From Streptomyces apocyni (GTDB taxonomy: Bacteria > Actinomycetota > Actinomycetes > Streptomycetales > Streptomycetaceae), in NCBI RefSeq assembly GCF_009739465.1, contig NZ_WHOM01000055.1, positions 1 to 64,000 of the forward strand: a stretch of 64,000 bases of DNA. Reading direction: 5' to 3'. A program made the translations under genes and the position numbers. Shown here one piece after another: positions 25,957 to 35,130 of this stretch. Within the stretch, counting starts at the first letter, position 1. Each line of letters starts with the position of its first letter. The notes under the pieces were generated by a model. That model searched no databases, was not told where the DNA came from, and saw nothing but the letters and a program-made list of their open reading frames with translations.

Positions 25957-27222
25957 GTGCAACAGCGATTTCTCGCCGCCTGTCTGGCCCTCGCCACCAC
26001 GGCCGCGCTGAGCGGCTGCGGACTCCTCCCCGGCGAGGAAGAGGGGCGCGAGACCATCACCGTCTGGCTGATGAAGGGCAGTGCGTCGAGCGGGTTCCTG
26101 GAGAAGTTCACCGAGGAGTTCGAGCGGGAGCACACCGACCTCGCCCTCGACGTCCAGATCCAGGACTGGAGCGGTATCGGCCCCAAGGTCTCCGCCGCAC
26201 TGGAGGCCCCGGACGCCGACGCCCCCGATGTCATCGAGGTCGGAAACACCCAGGTCGCCCAGTACGTGGACGGCGGCGGGCTCCTCGACCTCACCCTGGA
26301 GTCCATGCGGGACTTCGGGATGGACGACTGGCTGCCGGGCCTCGCCGACCCCGGCAGCTACCGCGGCGCCCAGTACGGCATCCCCTGGTACGCCGCCAAC
26401 CGCGTCGTGATCTACGACAAGCAGCTCTTCGAGGAAGCCGGGATCAAGAATCCGCCGACCACCCAGGCCGACTGGCTACGGGACACCGCACGTCTCAACA
26501 CCGGCTCGAATCAAGGGATCTACCTCGCGGGACAGGACTGGTACACCCTCGCCGGGTTCGTCTGGGAGGAGGGCGGCGAGCTCGCCGAAGAGAAGGGCGG
26601 GCGCTGGAAAGGCGCGCTGGACAGCGACGCCGCGCTGCGCGGCATGGACTTCTACGCGCGGCTCCAGGCCCTCGGCCAGGGCCCCAAGGCCGCGGACGAG
26701 GAGGACCCGCCGCAGGCCGGAGTCTTCGCCAAGGGCGGGGTCGCCCAGATCATCTCCGTCCCGGGAACGGCCACCCTCATCGAAGAGCAGAACCCCGCGC
26801 TCAAGGGCAGACTCGGCTTCTTTCCCATCCCCGGAAAGAGCAAGAACAAGCCCGGCGCCGTCTTCACCGGCGGCTCTGACCTGGTGATCCCCCAGCGCAC
26901 CGACCAGCAGCGGGGAGCGGTCAAGGTGGTCGCGGCGCTGGCCGGAAGGGAGTGGCAGACCGAACTGGCCAGAACCATGAACTACGTGCCGAACAAGACG
27001 ACCCTGGCCGAGGTCGTCGCGGACGAGGAAGGGGTCGCCGCCATGGCGAAGGGCGCGGCGCACGGGCGCGCCACGCCGGGCTCCAAGCGGTGGGCGGCCG
27101 TCGAGGCCGACAACCCGATCAAGCGGTACATGACCGACGTGCTGATCGGCGGCGATCCGGCGACGGAAGCCAGGAAAGCCTCCCGCCGGATCACCGAACT
27201 CCTCGACAACAGCCGCTCCTGA
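25957..27222 (+). CDS. ABC-type sugar-binding lipoprotein, orphan
   Basis: 421 residues from GTG 25957, with AAAGGG upstream and a lipoprotein leader directly after it (LAACLALATTAALSGCG); ATG 25930 is in frame but less likely. The mature part is an extracellular solute-binding protein family 1 fold: ITVWLMKGSAS, VIEVGNTQVAQYVDGG, GIPWYAANRVVIYDKQLFEEAG and FTGGSDLVIP. These feed sugar or oligosaccharide importers. No permease or ATPase genes follow, so its partners must be elsewhere, perhaps with the shared MsiK ATPase. Confidence 0.9.
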   Translation: MQQRFLAACLALATTAALSGCGLLPGEEEGRETITVWLMKGSASSGFLEKFTEEFEREHTDLALDVQIQDWSGIGPKVSAALEAPDADAPDVIEVGNTQVAQYVDGGGLLDLTLESMRDFGMDDWLPGLADPGSYRGAQYGIPWYAANRVVIYDKQLFEEAGIKNPPTTQADWLRDTARLNTGSNQGIYLAGQDWYTLAGFVWEEGGELAEEKGGRWKGALDSDAALRGMDFYARLQALGQGPKAADEEDPPQAGVFAKGGVAQIISVPGTATLIEEQNPALKGRLGFFPIPGKSKNKPGAVFTGGSDLVIPQRTDQQRGAVKVVAALAGREWQTELARTMNYVPNKTTLAEVVADEEGVAAMAKGAAHGRATPGSKRWAAVEADNPIKRYMTDVLIGGDPATEARKASRRITELLDNSRS

Positions 27223-27555
27223 GGGGGTTCGCAAGCGGGGACGGGGAGAGGGCCCGGCTGCGTGGGCGGTGCCCCCTTCTCCGCCCCCTAGCGTGATAGC
27301 TCCCCAGATGTCCCGTAACCTGTGTGGTTGTCGGGACGTCGTTGGGACAGGCGAGTCAGCGGAATTCCCGGTCCCTCACGAGAGGCCGGGGGCCGGATCC
27401 GTCGTCGCCTGCCTCGCCTTGTCTTCGCGTCGACATGAACACGCCCCGGAGAACGTCCCGTAACCATTGGGGCGATCGGCCCGAACACCGGGCCAGCGAG
27501 AGCAGGAGTGTCCGCAGGGCCGACGTGTGCGTGAACCGATAAGCTGGTGGGTGCG
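27223..27555. other. 333-bp intergenic region
   Basis: An 11-bp direct repeat gtcccgtaacc occurs at 27310-27320 and 27455-27465. A GC-rich imperfect hairpin follows the upstream stop codon. No coding frame is convincing. It probably holds the terminator of the binding protein and the promoter of the next gene. Confidence 0.4.
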
Positions 27556-28104
27556 ATGGAACTCGACCGTCTGCTTCCCCGCTACGATCTGCGCTCGCGG
27601 TTCGCCCGGCGGATCGCGGCGGACCCGGCGACCGTGTGGCGGGCACTGACCGAGGTCACCGTCGCGGAACTGCCTGTCTACCGGACGCTGATGCGGCTGC
27701 GCCTGGGTGGCCGGGGCCGGGTCGAGGGGCCGTTCGTCGACAGTTTCCCCACGCCGACCTTGGTCACGGTGGAGGGCGAGGAACTGGTCAAGGGCATGGT
27801 CGCCCGGTTCTGGAAGACCCGCCCCCAGCCCGCCCCGGTCACCCCGGGGGACGCGGGGGCCTTCATCGCGTTCGACGATTCGGGCTGGGCCAAAGCGGCC
27901 CTGAGCCTGCGTGTCGTCCCCGACAGCGGTGGCTCCCTCCTGTCGTTCGAGACCCGGGTGCACTCCACCGACGCCCATGCCCGACGCGCCTTCCGGGCCT
28001 ACTGGCTACTTATCCAGCTGGGCGGGGCGGCGTACATCAGGATTGAGGTACTGCGCGCCGTGGCCCGTCGCGCCGAGCACGCCACTGCCTCAGGCGGCCC
28101 GTAA
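27556..28104 (+). CDS. SRPBCC-like (START-fold) hypothetical protein
   Basis: 182 residues from ATG 27556 (GTG 27547 is an in-frame alternative). The pattern of a short N-terminal strand with SRFARRIAADPATVWRALTEVT, a central beta-rich region, and a C-terminal long helix (FRAYWLLIQLGGAAYIRIEVLRAVARRAE) suggests a START/SRPBCC ligand-binding fold. I cannot name a ligand. No signal peptide. It stands alone between a gap on the left and the convergent egt operon on the right. Confidence 0.65.
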   Translation: MELDRLLPRYDLRSRFARRIAADPATVWRALTEVTVAELPVYRTLMRLRLGGRGRVEGPFVDSFPTPTLVTVEGEELVKGMVARFWKTRPQPAPVTPGDAGAFIAFDDSGWAKAALSLRVVPDSGGSLLSFETRVHSTDAHARRAFRAYWLLIQLGGAAYIRIEVLRAVARRAEHATASGGP

Positions 28105-28303
28105 CCGGTGGTGTCCGCGAACGGTGGGGCTGTCCGCGCACTCGCCGAACCGCCCAACCGCCGGGACCGGCCTCCCTGCGTCACTCGCTGCTGACATGAC
28201 CGTGATCAGCTGCGCGGCTCAAGCCCGGAACGCTGCGGCGGACGGGATCTCGGGAAGCGAACCTGAGCGAACTCACGAACTTGTTCCCGAGAGCCGTCAG
28301 TCG

Positions 28304-29263
28304 TCAGCCGCGTGCCAGCGACAGCGCGAAGCGGCCCGCCGGGTCCGTCCACCAGCGGACGGGTTCGAGTCCGGCGGCGGTGAGTTCGGCGCGGACCCGC
28401 TCTTCGGAGAACTTCGCCGACACCTCCGTACGCAGCTCCTCGCCCGCCGTGAAGTCCACGGCCAGATTCAGCGCGGGCACCTTCACGGTGCACGCGGTGC
28501 GCGCCCGCAGCCGCATCTCGATCCACTGGCGCTCGGCGTCCCAGCGCGCGACGTGGTCGAATGCCTCGGGGTCGAAGTCGGCCCCCAGCTCGCGGTTGAT
28601 GACCTTCAGGACGTTCTTGTTGAAGGCGGCGGTCACCCCGGCCGCGTCGTCGTACGCGGCGACCAGCTCGGCCTCGTCCTTGACCAGGTCGGTGCCGAGC
28701 AGCAGCGTGTCACCGGGGGCGAGGATGCCGCGTACCAGCGCCAGGAACTCCGCGCGCTCGGCGGGCAGCAGATTGCCGATCGTGCCGCCGAGGAACACCA
28801 CCAGACGTGGCCCTGGTGTGTCCGGCAGCTCAAGCTCGTGGGTGAAGTCCGCGATGAGGGCGTGTACGTCGAGTTCGGGGCGCTCGGCCGCCAGCGCCTG
28901 CCCGGCCTGCTCCAGCGCGCTGGCGCTGACATCGACCGGGACATACGCGTCGAGGCCGGGCAGCGCGTCCAGCAGGTGCCGGGTCTTGTCGGACGAACCC
29001 GAGCCCAGTTCGACCAGCGTGCGGGCTCCGGAGACGGCGGCGATCTCACCCGCGCGGGCGAGCAGGATCTCCCGCTCGGCGCGCGTCGGATAGTACTCGG
29101 GCAGTGCGGTGATCCGCTCGAATAGCTCGCTGCCCTGGGCGTCGTAGAACCACTTGGGCGGCAGGGTCTTGGGGGCCTGGGTCAGCCCGTGCAGCACGTC
29201 GGCGCGCAGCGCGGCGTCGGTGGCGTCCTCGGGCAACGTACGGGTGAGGTGGAACGGACTCAC
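28304..29263 (-). CDS. egtD: L-histidine N-alpha-methyltransferase (ergothioneine)
   Basis: 319 residues from GTG 29263, with AAGGAG upstream. SAM site TLVELGSGSSDKTRHLLDAL, then VVFLGGTIGNLLPAERAEF, and FNKNVLKVINRELGADFD are typical of EgtD, which converts histidine to hercynine with three SAM. It overlaps egtC by 4 bp (GTGA) as the last gene of the operon. A fifth gene, the EgtE lyase, is not here; that is usual for Streptomyces, where another PLP enzyme may do this step. Confidence 0.95.
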   Translation of the reverse strand: MSPFHLTRTLPEDATDAALRADVLHGLTQAPKTLPPKWFYDAQGSELFERITALPEYYPTRAEREILLARAGEIAAVSGARTLVELGSGSSDKTRHLLDALPGLDAYVPVDVSASALEQAGQALAAERPELDVHALIADFTHELELPDTPGPRLVVFLGGTIGNLLPAERAEFLALVRGILAPGDTLLLGTDLVKDEAELVAAYDDAAGVTAAFNKNVLKVINRELGADFDPEAFDHVARWDAERQWIEMRLRARTACTVKVPALNLAVDFTAGEELRTEVSAKFSEERVRAELTAAGLEPVRWWTDPAGRFALSLARG

Positions 29264-30090
29264 GCCAGGGGCTCCTTGGTGGGTACGGTTGGGGCGGTCG
29301 CGCACTCTTCTTCGGGTGCCGCGGCCGGTTGCTTGAGCGCGGTCAGCGCGGTCAGCGGGGTCAGCAGGACGTCGGACGGGGTCGCGGTCAGCAGCGTCCG
29401 GTCGGGGACCTCCTGCCAGTGCGGATCGTCGTCGTACGGCTCCGACGCGACGACCGTGCCGCGGCCGGGAACGGTCAGGTACCAGAGGCTGTCGCCCCAG
29501 GTGGTGGCGGCGATCGACGCGCCGTCTGTCAGCAGGAGGTTAAGCCGCGAGGCAGGGGCGGCGGCCGCGACCTCCAGCACGGTGTCGGCCAGCGCCCGCG
29601 CCTCGTCCACGCCGGACCGCAGCCGGTGCAGCACCAGCTCCCAGACCAGCGCCGCGTCGCAGCGGGCCTCCAGGGCGAGCAGCCGCTCCGGCGGCAGCCC
29701 GGCCGCCACGGCGGCCAGCGAGCGCGGCCAGCCGGACACCGCGCCGTTGTGGCTGAACAGCCAGCGGTCCGCGCCGAACGGCGCGGCCGCCGCCTCCCCG
29801 TCCGGGCACGCCACGGTGGCGTCCCGGACCGCGGCGAGCACGGCCCCGCTGCGCACCACCCGGGTCAGATCGGCGAACGAGGCGTCGGCCCACACCGGAC
29901 CCGCCCGGCGGTACCGGGCGGGCACCGGGTCGCCGTCGGCGTACCAGCCGACCCCGAAACCGTCGGCGTTGACCGTGCCGTACCGCTGCCGACGCGGCGC
30001 CCAGGACTGCCGGTACAGGCTGTGCGGCGGCCGCACCAGCAGCTCACCCAGCGGCTCCGGCCGGCCGAGGAACGCGAGATGACGGCACAT
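29260..30090 (-). CDS. egtC: Ergothioneine biosynthesis amidohydrolase
   Basis: 276 residues from ATG 30090. It begins MCRHLAFLG, so Cys2 becomes the N-terminal nucleophile of a class II glutamine amidotransferase fold; NADGFGVGWY and LFSHNGAVSG complete the active site. EgtC removes the glutamyl group from gamma-glutamyl-hercynylcysteine sulfoxide. Its start codon overlaps the egtB stop by one base (TGATG), and its end overlaps egtD by four. Confidence 0.95.
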   Translation of the reverse strand: MCRHLAFLGRPEPLGELLVRPPHSLYRQSWAPRRQRYGTVNADGFGVGWYADGDPVPARYRRAGPVWADASFADLTRVVRSGAVLAAVRDATVACPDGEAAAAPFGADRWLFSHNGAVSGWPRSLAAVAAGLPPERLLALEARCDAALVWELVLHRLRSGVDEARALADTVLEVAAAAPASRLNLLLTDGASIAATTWGDSLWYLTVPGRGTVVASEPYDDDPHWQEVPDRTLLTATPSDVLLTPLTALTALKQPAAAPEEECATAPTVPTKEPLA

Positions 30091-31436
30091 CAGCCACGAC
30101 CCCCCGCCGCCGGGCCGGCGTCCCGCGCGGTACGGAACCCGGAGAAGATCTGCCGCCGCACCGGATAGTCCCAGTTGCGGAACGTGCCCCGGCAGGCGAC
30201 CGCGTCGACCGCGAAGGACCCGCCGCGCAGCACCTTGTGGTCGGGGCCGAAGAACACCTCCGAGTACTCCCGGTACGGAAAGGCGGCGAACCCCGGATAC
30301 GGCAGGAAGTCGCTCGCCGTCCACTCCCACACATCGCCGATCAACTGGCGGACCCCGAGCGGTGAAGCCCCCGCCGGGTAGCTCCCGGCGGGAGCCGGGC
30401 GCAGATGCCGCTGCCCCAGGTTGGCGTGGCGCGCGGTCGGGTCCGTGTCGCCCCACGGGTAGCGCAGCGAGCGGCCCGTCGCCGGGTCGTGCCGGGCGGC
30501 CTTCTCCCACTCGGTCTCGGTGGGCAGGCGGCGTCCGGCCCAGCGGGCGTAGGCGTCAGCCTCGTACCAACTGACGTGCAGTACGGGCTCGTTCAGCGGC
30601 ACCGGCTCCGTCACCCCGAAGCGCCGGCGCAGCCACTGACCGCCCTCGCGGTGCCAGAACAGCGGGGCCTCGATGCCCTGCCGCTGGATCAGCGCCCATC
30701 CGACCGGGTCCCAGCAGCTCTCCCGCGCGTACCCGCCGTCCGCCATGAACTCCAGATACGCGCCACAGGTCACCGGCGTCGTGTCGATCCAGTACACGGC
30801 TACCTCGCGCTGGTGCGCCGGGCGTTCGTTGTCCAGCGCCCATGGCTCGGCCGACGTACCCATGGTGAACGGGCCGCCAGGTACCAGGACTTCGCGGGGC
30901 AGCGACGCCGCGTCGGAAGCGGGGGACGGGTCGGGGGCGGTCAGCGCGGCCGGGCCGCGGCGCAGCTGGTGGGTGATGAGCATCGTTTCGTCGTGCTGCT
31001 GCTCATGCTGGGCGATCATCCCGAAGGCGAAGCCCGCGTCCAGCAGCGTGCTGCCCTCCAGCGGGGTGCGCTCCAGCAGGTCCAGGACCCGGCCGCGTAC
31101 CTCCGACGCGTACTGCCGGGCCTCGGCGGGCGGCAGCAGCGGCAGGGTGGGGCGCTCGGCCCGCGGGTGCTCGAACGCGTCGTAGACCGAGTCGATCTCG
31201 GGACGCATCGGCTCCCGTCCGGCGACGGCGCGCAGCAGCCACTGTTCCTCCTGGTTGCCGATATGCGCCAGGTCCCAGACCAGCGGCGACATCAACGGCG
31301 AGTGCTGCGCGGTGAGCTGGTCGTCCTCGACGCAGCTGGTCAGCAGGTCGGTGCGGTCCCGGGCCGTGCTGAGCGCGGCGACGGCGCCCGCGCGCAGGGC
31401 CTCTGGGTGCGGGGGGCTCTCGAAGGTGGCGGTCAC
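30090..31436 (-). CDS. egtB: Hercynine oxygenase (iron-dependent sulfoxide synthase)
   Basis: 448 residues from GTG 31436, with GGGAGG upstream. The N-terminal DinB-like domain holds the iron-binding HxxxHxE motif (AQHEQQHDETML). The C-terminal part is a formylglycine-generating-enzyme fold (FTMGTSAEPWALDNERPAHQ, LPTETEWEKAARHD, GDVWEWTASDF, VLRGGSFAVD). It joins gamma-glutamylcysteine to hercynine with oxygen. The start overlaps the egtA stop by 4 bp. Confidence 0.95.
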   Translation of the reverse strand: MTATFESPPHPEALRAGAVAALSTARDRTDLLTSCVEDDQLTAQHSPLMSPLVWDLAHIGNQEEQWLLRAVAGREPMRPEIDSVYDAFEHPRAERPTLPLLPPAEARQYASEVRGRVLDLLERTPLEGSTLLDAGFAFGMIAQHEQQHDETMLITHQLRRGPAALTAPDPSPASDAASLPREVLVPGGPFTMGTSAEPWALDNERPAHQREVAVYWIDTTPVTCGAYLEFMADGGYARESCWDPVGWALIQRQGIEAPLFWHREGGQWLRRRFGVTEPVPLNEPVLHVSWYEADAYARWAGRRLPTETEWEKAARHDPATGRSLRYPWGDTDPTARHANLGQRHLRPAPAGSYPAGASPLGVRQLIGDVWEWTASDFLPYPGFAAFPYREYSEVFFGPDHKVLRGGSFAVDAVACRGTFRNWDYPVRRQIFSGFRTARDAGPAAGGRG

Positions 31437-32728
31437 GGTTGCCTCCCGTGTACTCGGTCCAGCAGATCGTCGGCGGGGCAGCGCCCGCGGTCCACGTAGC
31501 GCTCCGTGAACGCTCCGACCGCGTCCTGTACGACCGTGGGGACACCGCGCCTGGGCAGCGCCGCGAGGGCCGCGGCGAAGCAGCCAGCGGCGGCCTCGCG
31601 CAGTTCGGGGTCGGCCAGGCCGTGCCGCGCGGCGTCCAGCCACAGGGGGTCGTGCGGCGCGGTGACGGCGGGGGTGCCGCCGGAGTCGAGGGCGGCCAGG
31701 GTCCGTTCGGCCAGGGGCTTGACGGTGCGATAGGCGTCCTCGGCCGCCTCCGGGTCGTCGAAGAGCGCGTCCACGACCGCGAGCGGCACCATCCAGCCGT
31801 CGTCGCCCGACTGGGCGTCGATCATCCGGAGTTCGAGATGGCCGCGCGGCCGTACGGGGGGAAACAGCGTCGTCATGTGGTAGTCGAGGTCGGCGCGGGT
31901 CGGCGGCCGGGGCAGCCCGCCGCGCAGCCAGTCGCGGAAGGTCAGCCCGCGCGGCACCGCCCAGGGCCCTTCGGGCGTCCGGACGCACATCACGGGGGAG
32001 TCCAGCACCTGCCGGGTCCACGCGGACCTGGGCTCCGCGTCCAGCGGCGGCGCCGCCGACCGGCCGGGCTCGATCGCGGCCCACACCGCCTGGCGCGTCG
32101 ACCGCCAGCCCGTTAACCGGCCGGTGTCCAGCGGCGAGTTGGCGAACGCGGCCACCAGCACCGCGCCCAGCAGATGCGCCAGCCGCCAGCGCCGCGCGTG
32201 ACCACGGGGCCCCGGCTCCTCGTAACCGGCGTCGACGCAGACCTGCACGGACGCGGTGGAGCACATCATCGCGCGGCCCGCGGGACCCGTACGGTCGAGA
32301 TAGGTCTCCATCGCGTCGTAGCGCGGCTCACGCAGCAACCGGTGGGGTGGATGCCAGGGGTCCTGTCCCGCTCCGGTGAGGCCGAGCCCGAAGCCACGGA
32401 GCTCGGCGCGCACCAGGTCCAGGTCGGCCTGGACGGCGGCGAGGCACTGGGCGGGGGAGTCGGCGGGCAGTGAGCTGAGCTCCAACTGGCCGCCGGGTTC
32501 GACCGTGACGGCCGAACTGAGGGGGAGGGCGCGTACCGCGGCGTAGGCCGCCGCGCGCCGGTCGCGTGGTACGGGGAGCCGCGGTTCGCGCAGCTCGTGG
32601 ACGAGCCATTCCAGTTCGACACCGAGGGCGCGAGGGGGGCCCGTCTTGAAGCAGATGCCGTGGATCAGCGCCTCTACCTCACTCTCGCTCACCCTCTGGT
32701 GCCGGTGAGTACAGTCGGCCTCTGTCAT
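31433..32728 (-). CDS. egtA: Glutamate-cysteine ligase for ergothioneine
   Basis: 431 residues from ATG 32728, with GGAAGGAG upstream; the frame continues to 32854 but that part is not needed. Motifs GVELEWLVHE, VEPGGQLELSSLP, AMMCSTASVQVCVD, and HLELRMIDAQSGDDGW fit the actinobacterial EgtA/GCS2 family that makes gamma-glutamylcysteine. It is the first gene of the egtABCD operon, and the 206 bp upstream should hold the promoter. Confidence 0.93.
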   Translation of the reverse strand: MTEADCTHRHQRVSESEVEALIHGICFKTGPPRALGVELEWLVHELREPRLPVPRDRRAAAYAAVRALPLSSAVTVEPGGQLELSSLPADSPAQCLAAVQADLDLVRAELRGFGLGLTGAGQDPWHPPHRLLREPRYDAMETYLDRTGPAGRAMMCSTASVQVCVDAGYEEPGPRGHARRWRLAHLLGAVLVAAFANSPLDTGRLTGWRSTRQAVWAAIEPGRSAAPPLDAEPRSAWTRQVLDSPVMCVRTPEGPWAVPRGLTFRDWLRGGLPRPPTRADLDYHMTTLFPPVRPRGHLELRMIDAQSGDDGWMVPLAVVDALFDDPEAAEDAYRTVKPLAERTLAALDSGGTPAVTAPHDPLWLDAARHGLADPELREAAAGCFAAALAALPRRGVPTVVQDAVGAFTERYVDRGRCPADDLLDRVHGRQP

Positions 32729-32934
32729 GGCCGTACGCTCCTTCCGAAGACCAGCCGAGGGTCCGCCCGCCCGGGTACGGGTGACCCGGCCTGGCGAACG
32801 CCTCATCAACCCAAGACGTTCGGGGAGCTTCACACAAGGGCGCATCGGGCGCACGGGAATTCTTTTGTGCCCCCAGACATCAGGGGCTCACCGTGTGTTC
32901 ACACGGCTACCTGCGCCCCGGCCTGGCGCACGCC

Positions 32935-33429
32935 TCACTTCCAGCCGTACCGCTCCCGCAACCGCCGCACGACCAGGTTGAACCGCATCCGGTCCAGCGC
33001 ACACGCCTCGCGCCGCATGCCCTGGTCGTGCACCCGCAGCACCCGGTCGGTGTCCGCCCAGGAGTCACGCCCCGAGCGGTCCCACGGGCCACTCCCCAAC
33101 GCTACCCAGTCCCGGTCGTTCCCGCGCGCCCGGCTGGACAGCTGCACACCGAGCAGCGTGCCCGCCGCCTCACGGGCGACGATCAGCACCGGGCGGTCCT
33201 TGCCCCGGCCGTCGTTCTCTTCGTAGGGCACCCAGGTCCAGACGATTTCTCCGGGGTCCGGCTCGCCGTCCTGCTCGGGCGCGTAGTCCGTTTGTACCTG
33301 GCCCACCCGGGCGGGATCGGCCTCGGTGGTCGCGCAAGGGCCGCTGCGGCCGGGGGACTCGGGGAAGTCGGAGGAGTTGGAGGAGTTGGAGGAGTCGGGC
33401 ATCTGGGGGTTCCGCGTGTTCGTCGTCAC
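32935..33429 (-). CDS. PemK/MazF-like family protein, orphan
   Basis: 164 residues from GTG 33429; ATG 33402 (MPDSSNSSNS) is an alternative. The N-terminal 55 residues are low complexity (Ser/Asn repeats); the conserved part starts at about 58 with PGEIVWTWVPYEENDGRGKDRPVLIVARE, the MazF/PemK SH3-like core. No antitoxin gene is next to it. In Streptomyces such solitary proteins are common and may not be active toxins. Confidence 0.75.
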   Translation of the reverse strand: MTTNTRNPQMPDSSNSSNSSDFPESPGRSGPCATTEADPARVGQVQTDYAPEQDGEPDPGEIVWTWVPYEENDGRGKDRPVLIVAREAAGTLLGVQLSSRARGNDRDWVALGSGPWDRSGRDSWADTDRVLRVHDQGMRREACALDRMRFNLVVRRLRERYGWK

Positions 33430-33483
33430 GCGGGGAAGGCTAGGGCTCCCGCGAAGCCGGGTGCCGCGCGGGGTCGCGCCGCT

Positions 33484-34965
33484 CTACGCCGTGGTGGCCC
33501 GGCGCGGGTCTGGCGCGGGCCACCGCTCGTCCCACCGCTGGTCCGCCTCCAACTGCGCGGCCAGCGACACCAACAGCGGCTCGCAGTTGGCGGGCCCCAG
33601 GAGCTGCGCCCCTACGGGCAGGCCGCCCGGCGTGAATCCCGCGGGGACGTTGACGCCGGGCCAGCCGAGGACGTTCCACGGCCAGGCGTACGGGCAGGCG
33701 GCGATCATCGCCTGGTCGGTGCGCCAGCCGTTTAGCTGGGCGAACGTACCGATACGGGGCGGGGGAGTGGCCGTCGTCGGGGCGAGGACCACGTCGTACC
33801 GCCGGAAGATCTCTCCAACCCGTCGGTGCAGGGTCACCTCCGCCCGGCGGGCCAGCCGCAGCGGTGCCCCGCCGAGCTTCCGGCCGAGCCGGGCCGCGTC
33901 CCTGGTGCGCGGATCGAGGAGCGAGGGGTCGGGGACCCGCGCCGCCCACTCGGCTATTCCCGCCGTAGCGCGCGGCACGAACGCCAGGCCGATCTGCCCG
34001 TAGCGCGGGTCCGCCTCCTCCACCGTATGGCCGAGCGCCGCGAGCTGGTCCGCGAGCCGCAGTACGGCTGCCCGTACCACGGGATCAAGGCTCTTGGGCG
34101 TCGCCGTGAACGGCATCCGCAGCGAGAGCGCGATCCGTAGCCGCCCCGGGTCGCGGCCCACGGCGTCGCTGAGCCGCAGCGGGGGCGGCCGGTGCAGATC
34201 ACCGGGATGGCCGCCGCTCGCGCAGTCGAGCAGCAGCGCCGCGTCCTCGACCGTTCTGGCCAGCGGGCCGTTCACCGTGATCCCCTGGAACGCCTCGGGA
34301 TGCGGCCAGGTGGAGATCCGGCCGCGCTGCGGCTTGATCCCGACGAGGTGGGTCCAGGACGCGGGTATCCGCACCGATCCCGCGCCGTCGGAGCCGAGCG
34401 CGGCGGGCACCAGACCCGCCGCGACGGCCGCCGCCGAGCCGCCCGACGAACCTCCGGGCGTGTGCGCGGTGTTCCACGGGTTGCGGGTGTCGCCGAAGGC
34501 CGGGCCCTCGGTGAACGGCCACTGGCCCAGCTCGCAGGTGTTGGCCTTGCCGACGATTACCGCACCGGCCGCCCGCAGCCTGCGCACCGCCTCGGCGTCC
34601 TCGTCCTGGGGTGGGAAGTCGCCACGGCAGCCGAACGCGGTGGGCTCGCCCGCCACGTCCATGTCGTCCTTCACCGCGACCGGCACGCCGAGCAACGGCA
34701 GCCGCTCACCCGCCGCCAGCCGACGGTCCGCCGCGTCGGCCTCCTCCAGCGCCGCGTCCCCGCGTACCCGCCGGAAGGCGTTGAGCGTGGGCTGCGCCGC
34801 CGCGATCCGCGTCAGCGTCTCCTCGACCAGCGCCCTGGACGAGGCCGAGCCGTCGGCCAGCGCCCTGGCGGTCCGCGCCAGGCCTGCCGCCCGGTCCGGG
34901 GTGGCCTGGTCCGGGGGCGCATGGTCGGGAGTCGCACGGTTGGGGGTCGCGCGGTCGGGGGTCAT
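33484..34965 (-). CDS. Amidase signature family enzyme
   Basis: 493 residues from ATG 34965 with GAGAGG eight bases upstream. The catalytic triad motifs are present: Lys in PVAVKDDMD, Ser in the TPGGSSGGSAAAVAAG block and the cis-Ser just before GGSA; the DGAGSVRIPAS motif follows. Substrate unknown. Residues 2-26 are five diverged TPDRA-like pentapeptides, encoded by 15-bp tandem repeats (34888-34962). Divergent from a LacI regulator which may control it. Confidence 0.9.
   Translation of the reverse strand: MTPDRATPNRATPDHAPPDQATPDRAAGLARTARALADGSASSRALVEETLTRIAAAQPTLNAFRRVRGDAALEEADAADRRLAAGERLPLLGVPVAVKDDMDVAGEPTAFGCRGDFPPQDEDAEAVRRLRAAGAVIVGKANTCELGQWPFTEGPAFGDTRNPWNTAHTPGGSSGGSAAAVAAGLVPAALGSDGAGSVRIPASWTHLVGIKPQRGRISTWPHPEAFQGITVNGPLARTVEDAALLLDCASGGHPGDLHRPPPLRLSDAVGRDPGRLRIALSLRMPFTATPKSLDPVVRAAVLRLADQLAALGHTVEEADPRYGQIGLAFVPRATAGIAEWAARVPDPSLLDPRTRDAARLGRKLGGAPLRLARRAEVTLHRRVGEIFRRYDVVLAPTTATPPPRIGTFAQLNGWRTDQAMIAACPYAWPWNVLGWPGVNVPAGFTPGGLPVGAQLLGPANCEPLLVSLAAQLEADQRWDERWPAPDPRRATTA
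34888..34962. repeat. Five 15-bp tandem repeats coding TPDRA-like units
   Basis: Five diverged 15-bp units encode the pentapeptides TPDRA, TPNRA, TPDHA, PPDQA and TPDRA at the amidase N-terminus. In-frame expansion by slippage is the simplest origin. Confidence 0.8.
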
Positions 34966-35057
34966 ACGAAACACCTCTCACCGGGGCCTGTCCGTGTGAA
35001 CGCACGCTAGCCGCCGACGGCGGTCACGGCATGCCAAAGGCACATCGCGCCCGACGC

Positions 35058-35079
35058 GCAACGGATTTCGTCGCGTTGC
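35058..35079. promoter_or_regulatory. Possible operator in the amidase/LacI divergent region
   Basis: A 6-bp inverted repeat gcaacg/cgttgc with a 10-base spacer lies between the divergent start codons, where a LacI-family operator would be expected. LacI operators usually have little or no spacer, so this is weak. Confidence 0.25.
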
Positions 35080-35130
35080 CGGGCCCGGCCCCGTGCCCGG
35101 CAACCCCCGTCTGCGAGGATGCGAGCTGTC

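Noticed and set aside
32935..33429. Toxin-antitoxin module
   Set aside because: Only the PemK-like gene is present; no small antitoxin gene lies on either side.
33484..33949. Separate small gene opposite or within the amidase end
   Set aside because: Alternative-frame shadow; the amidase frame carries the conserved motifs to its end.
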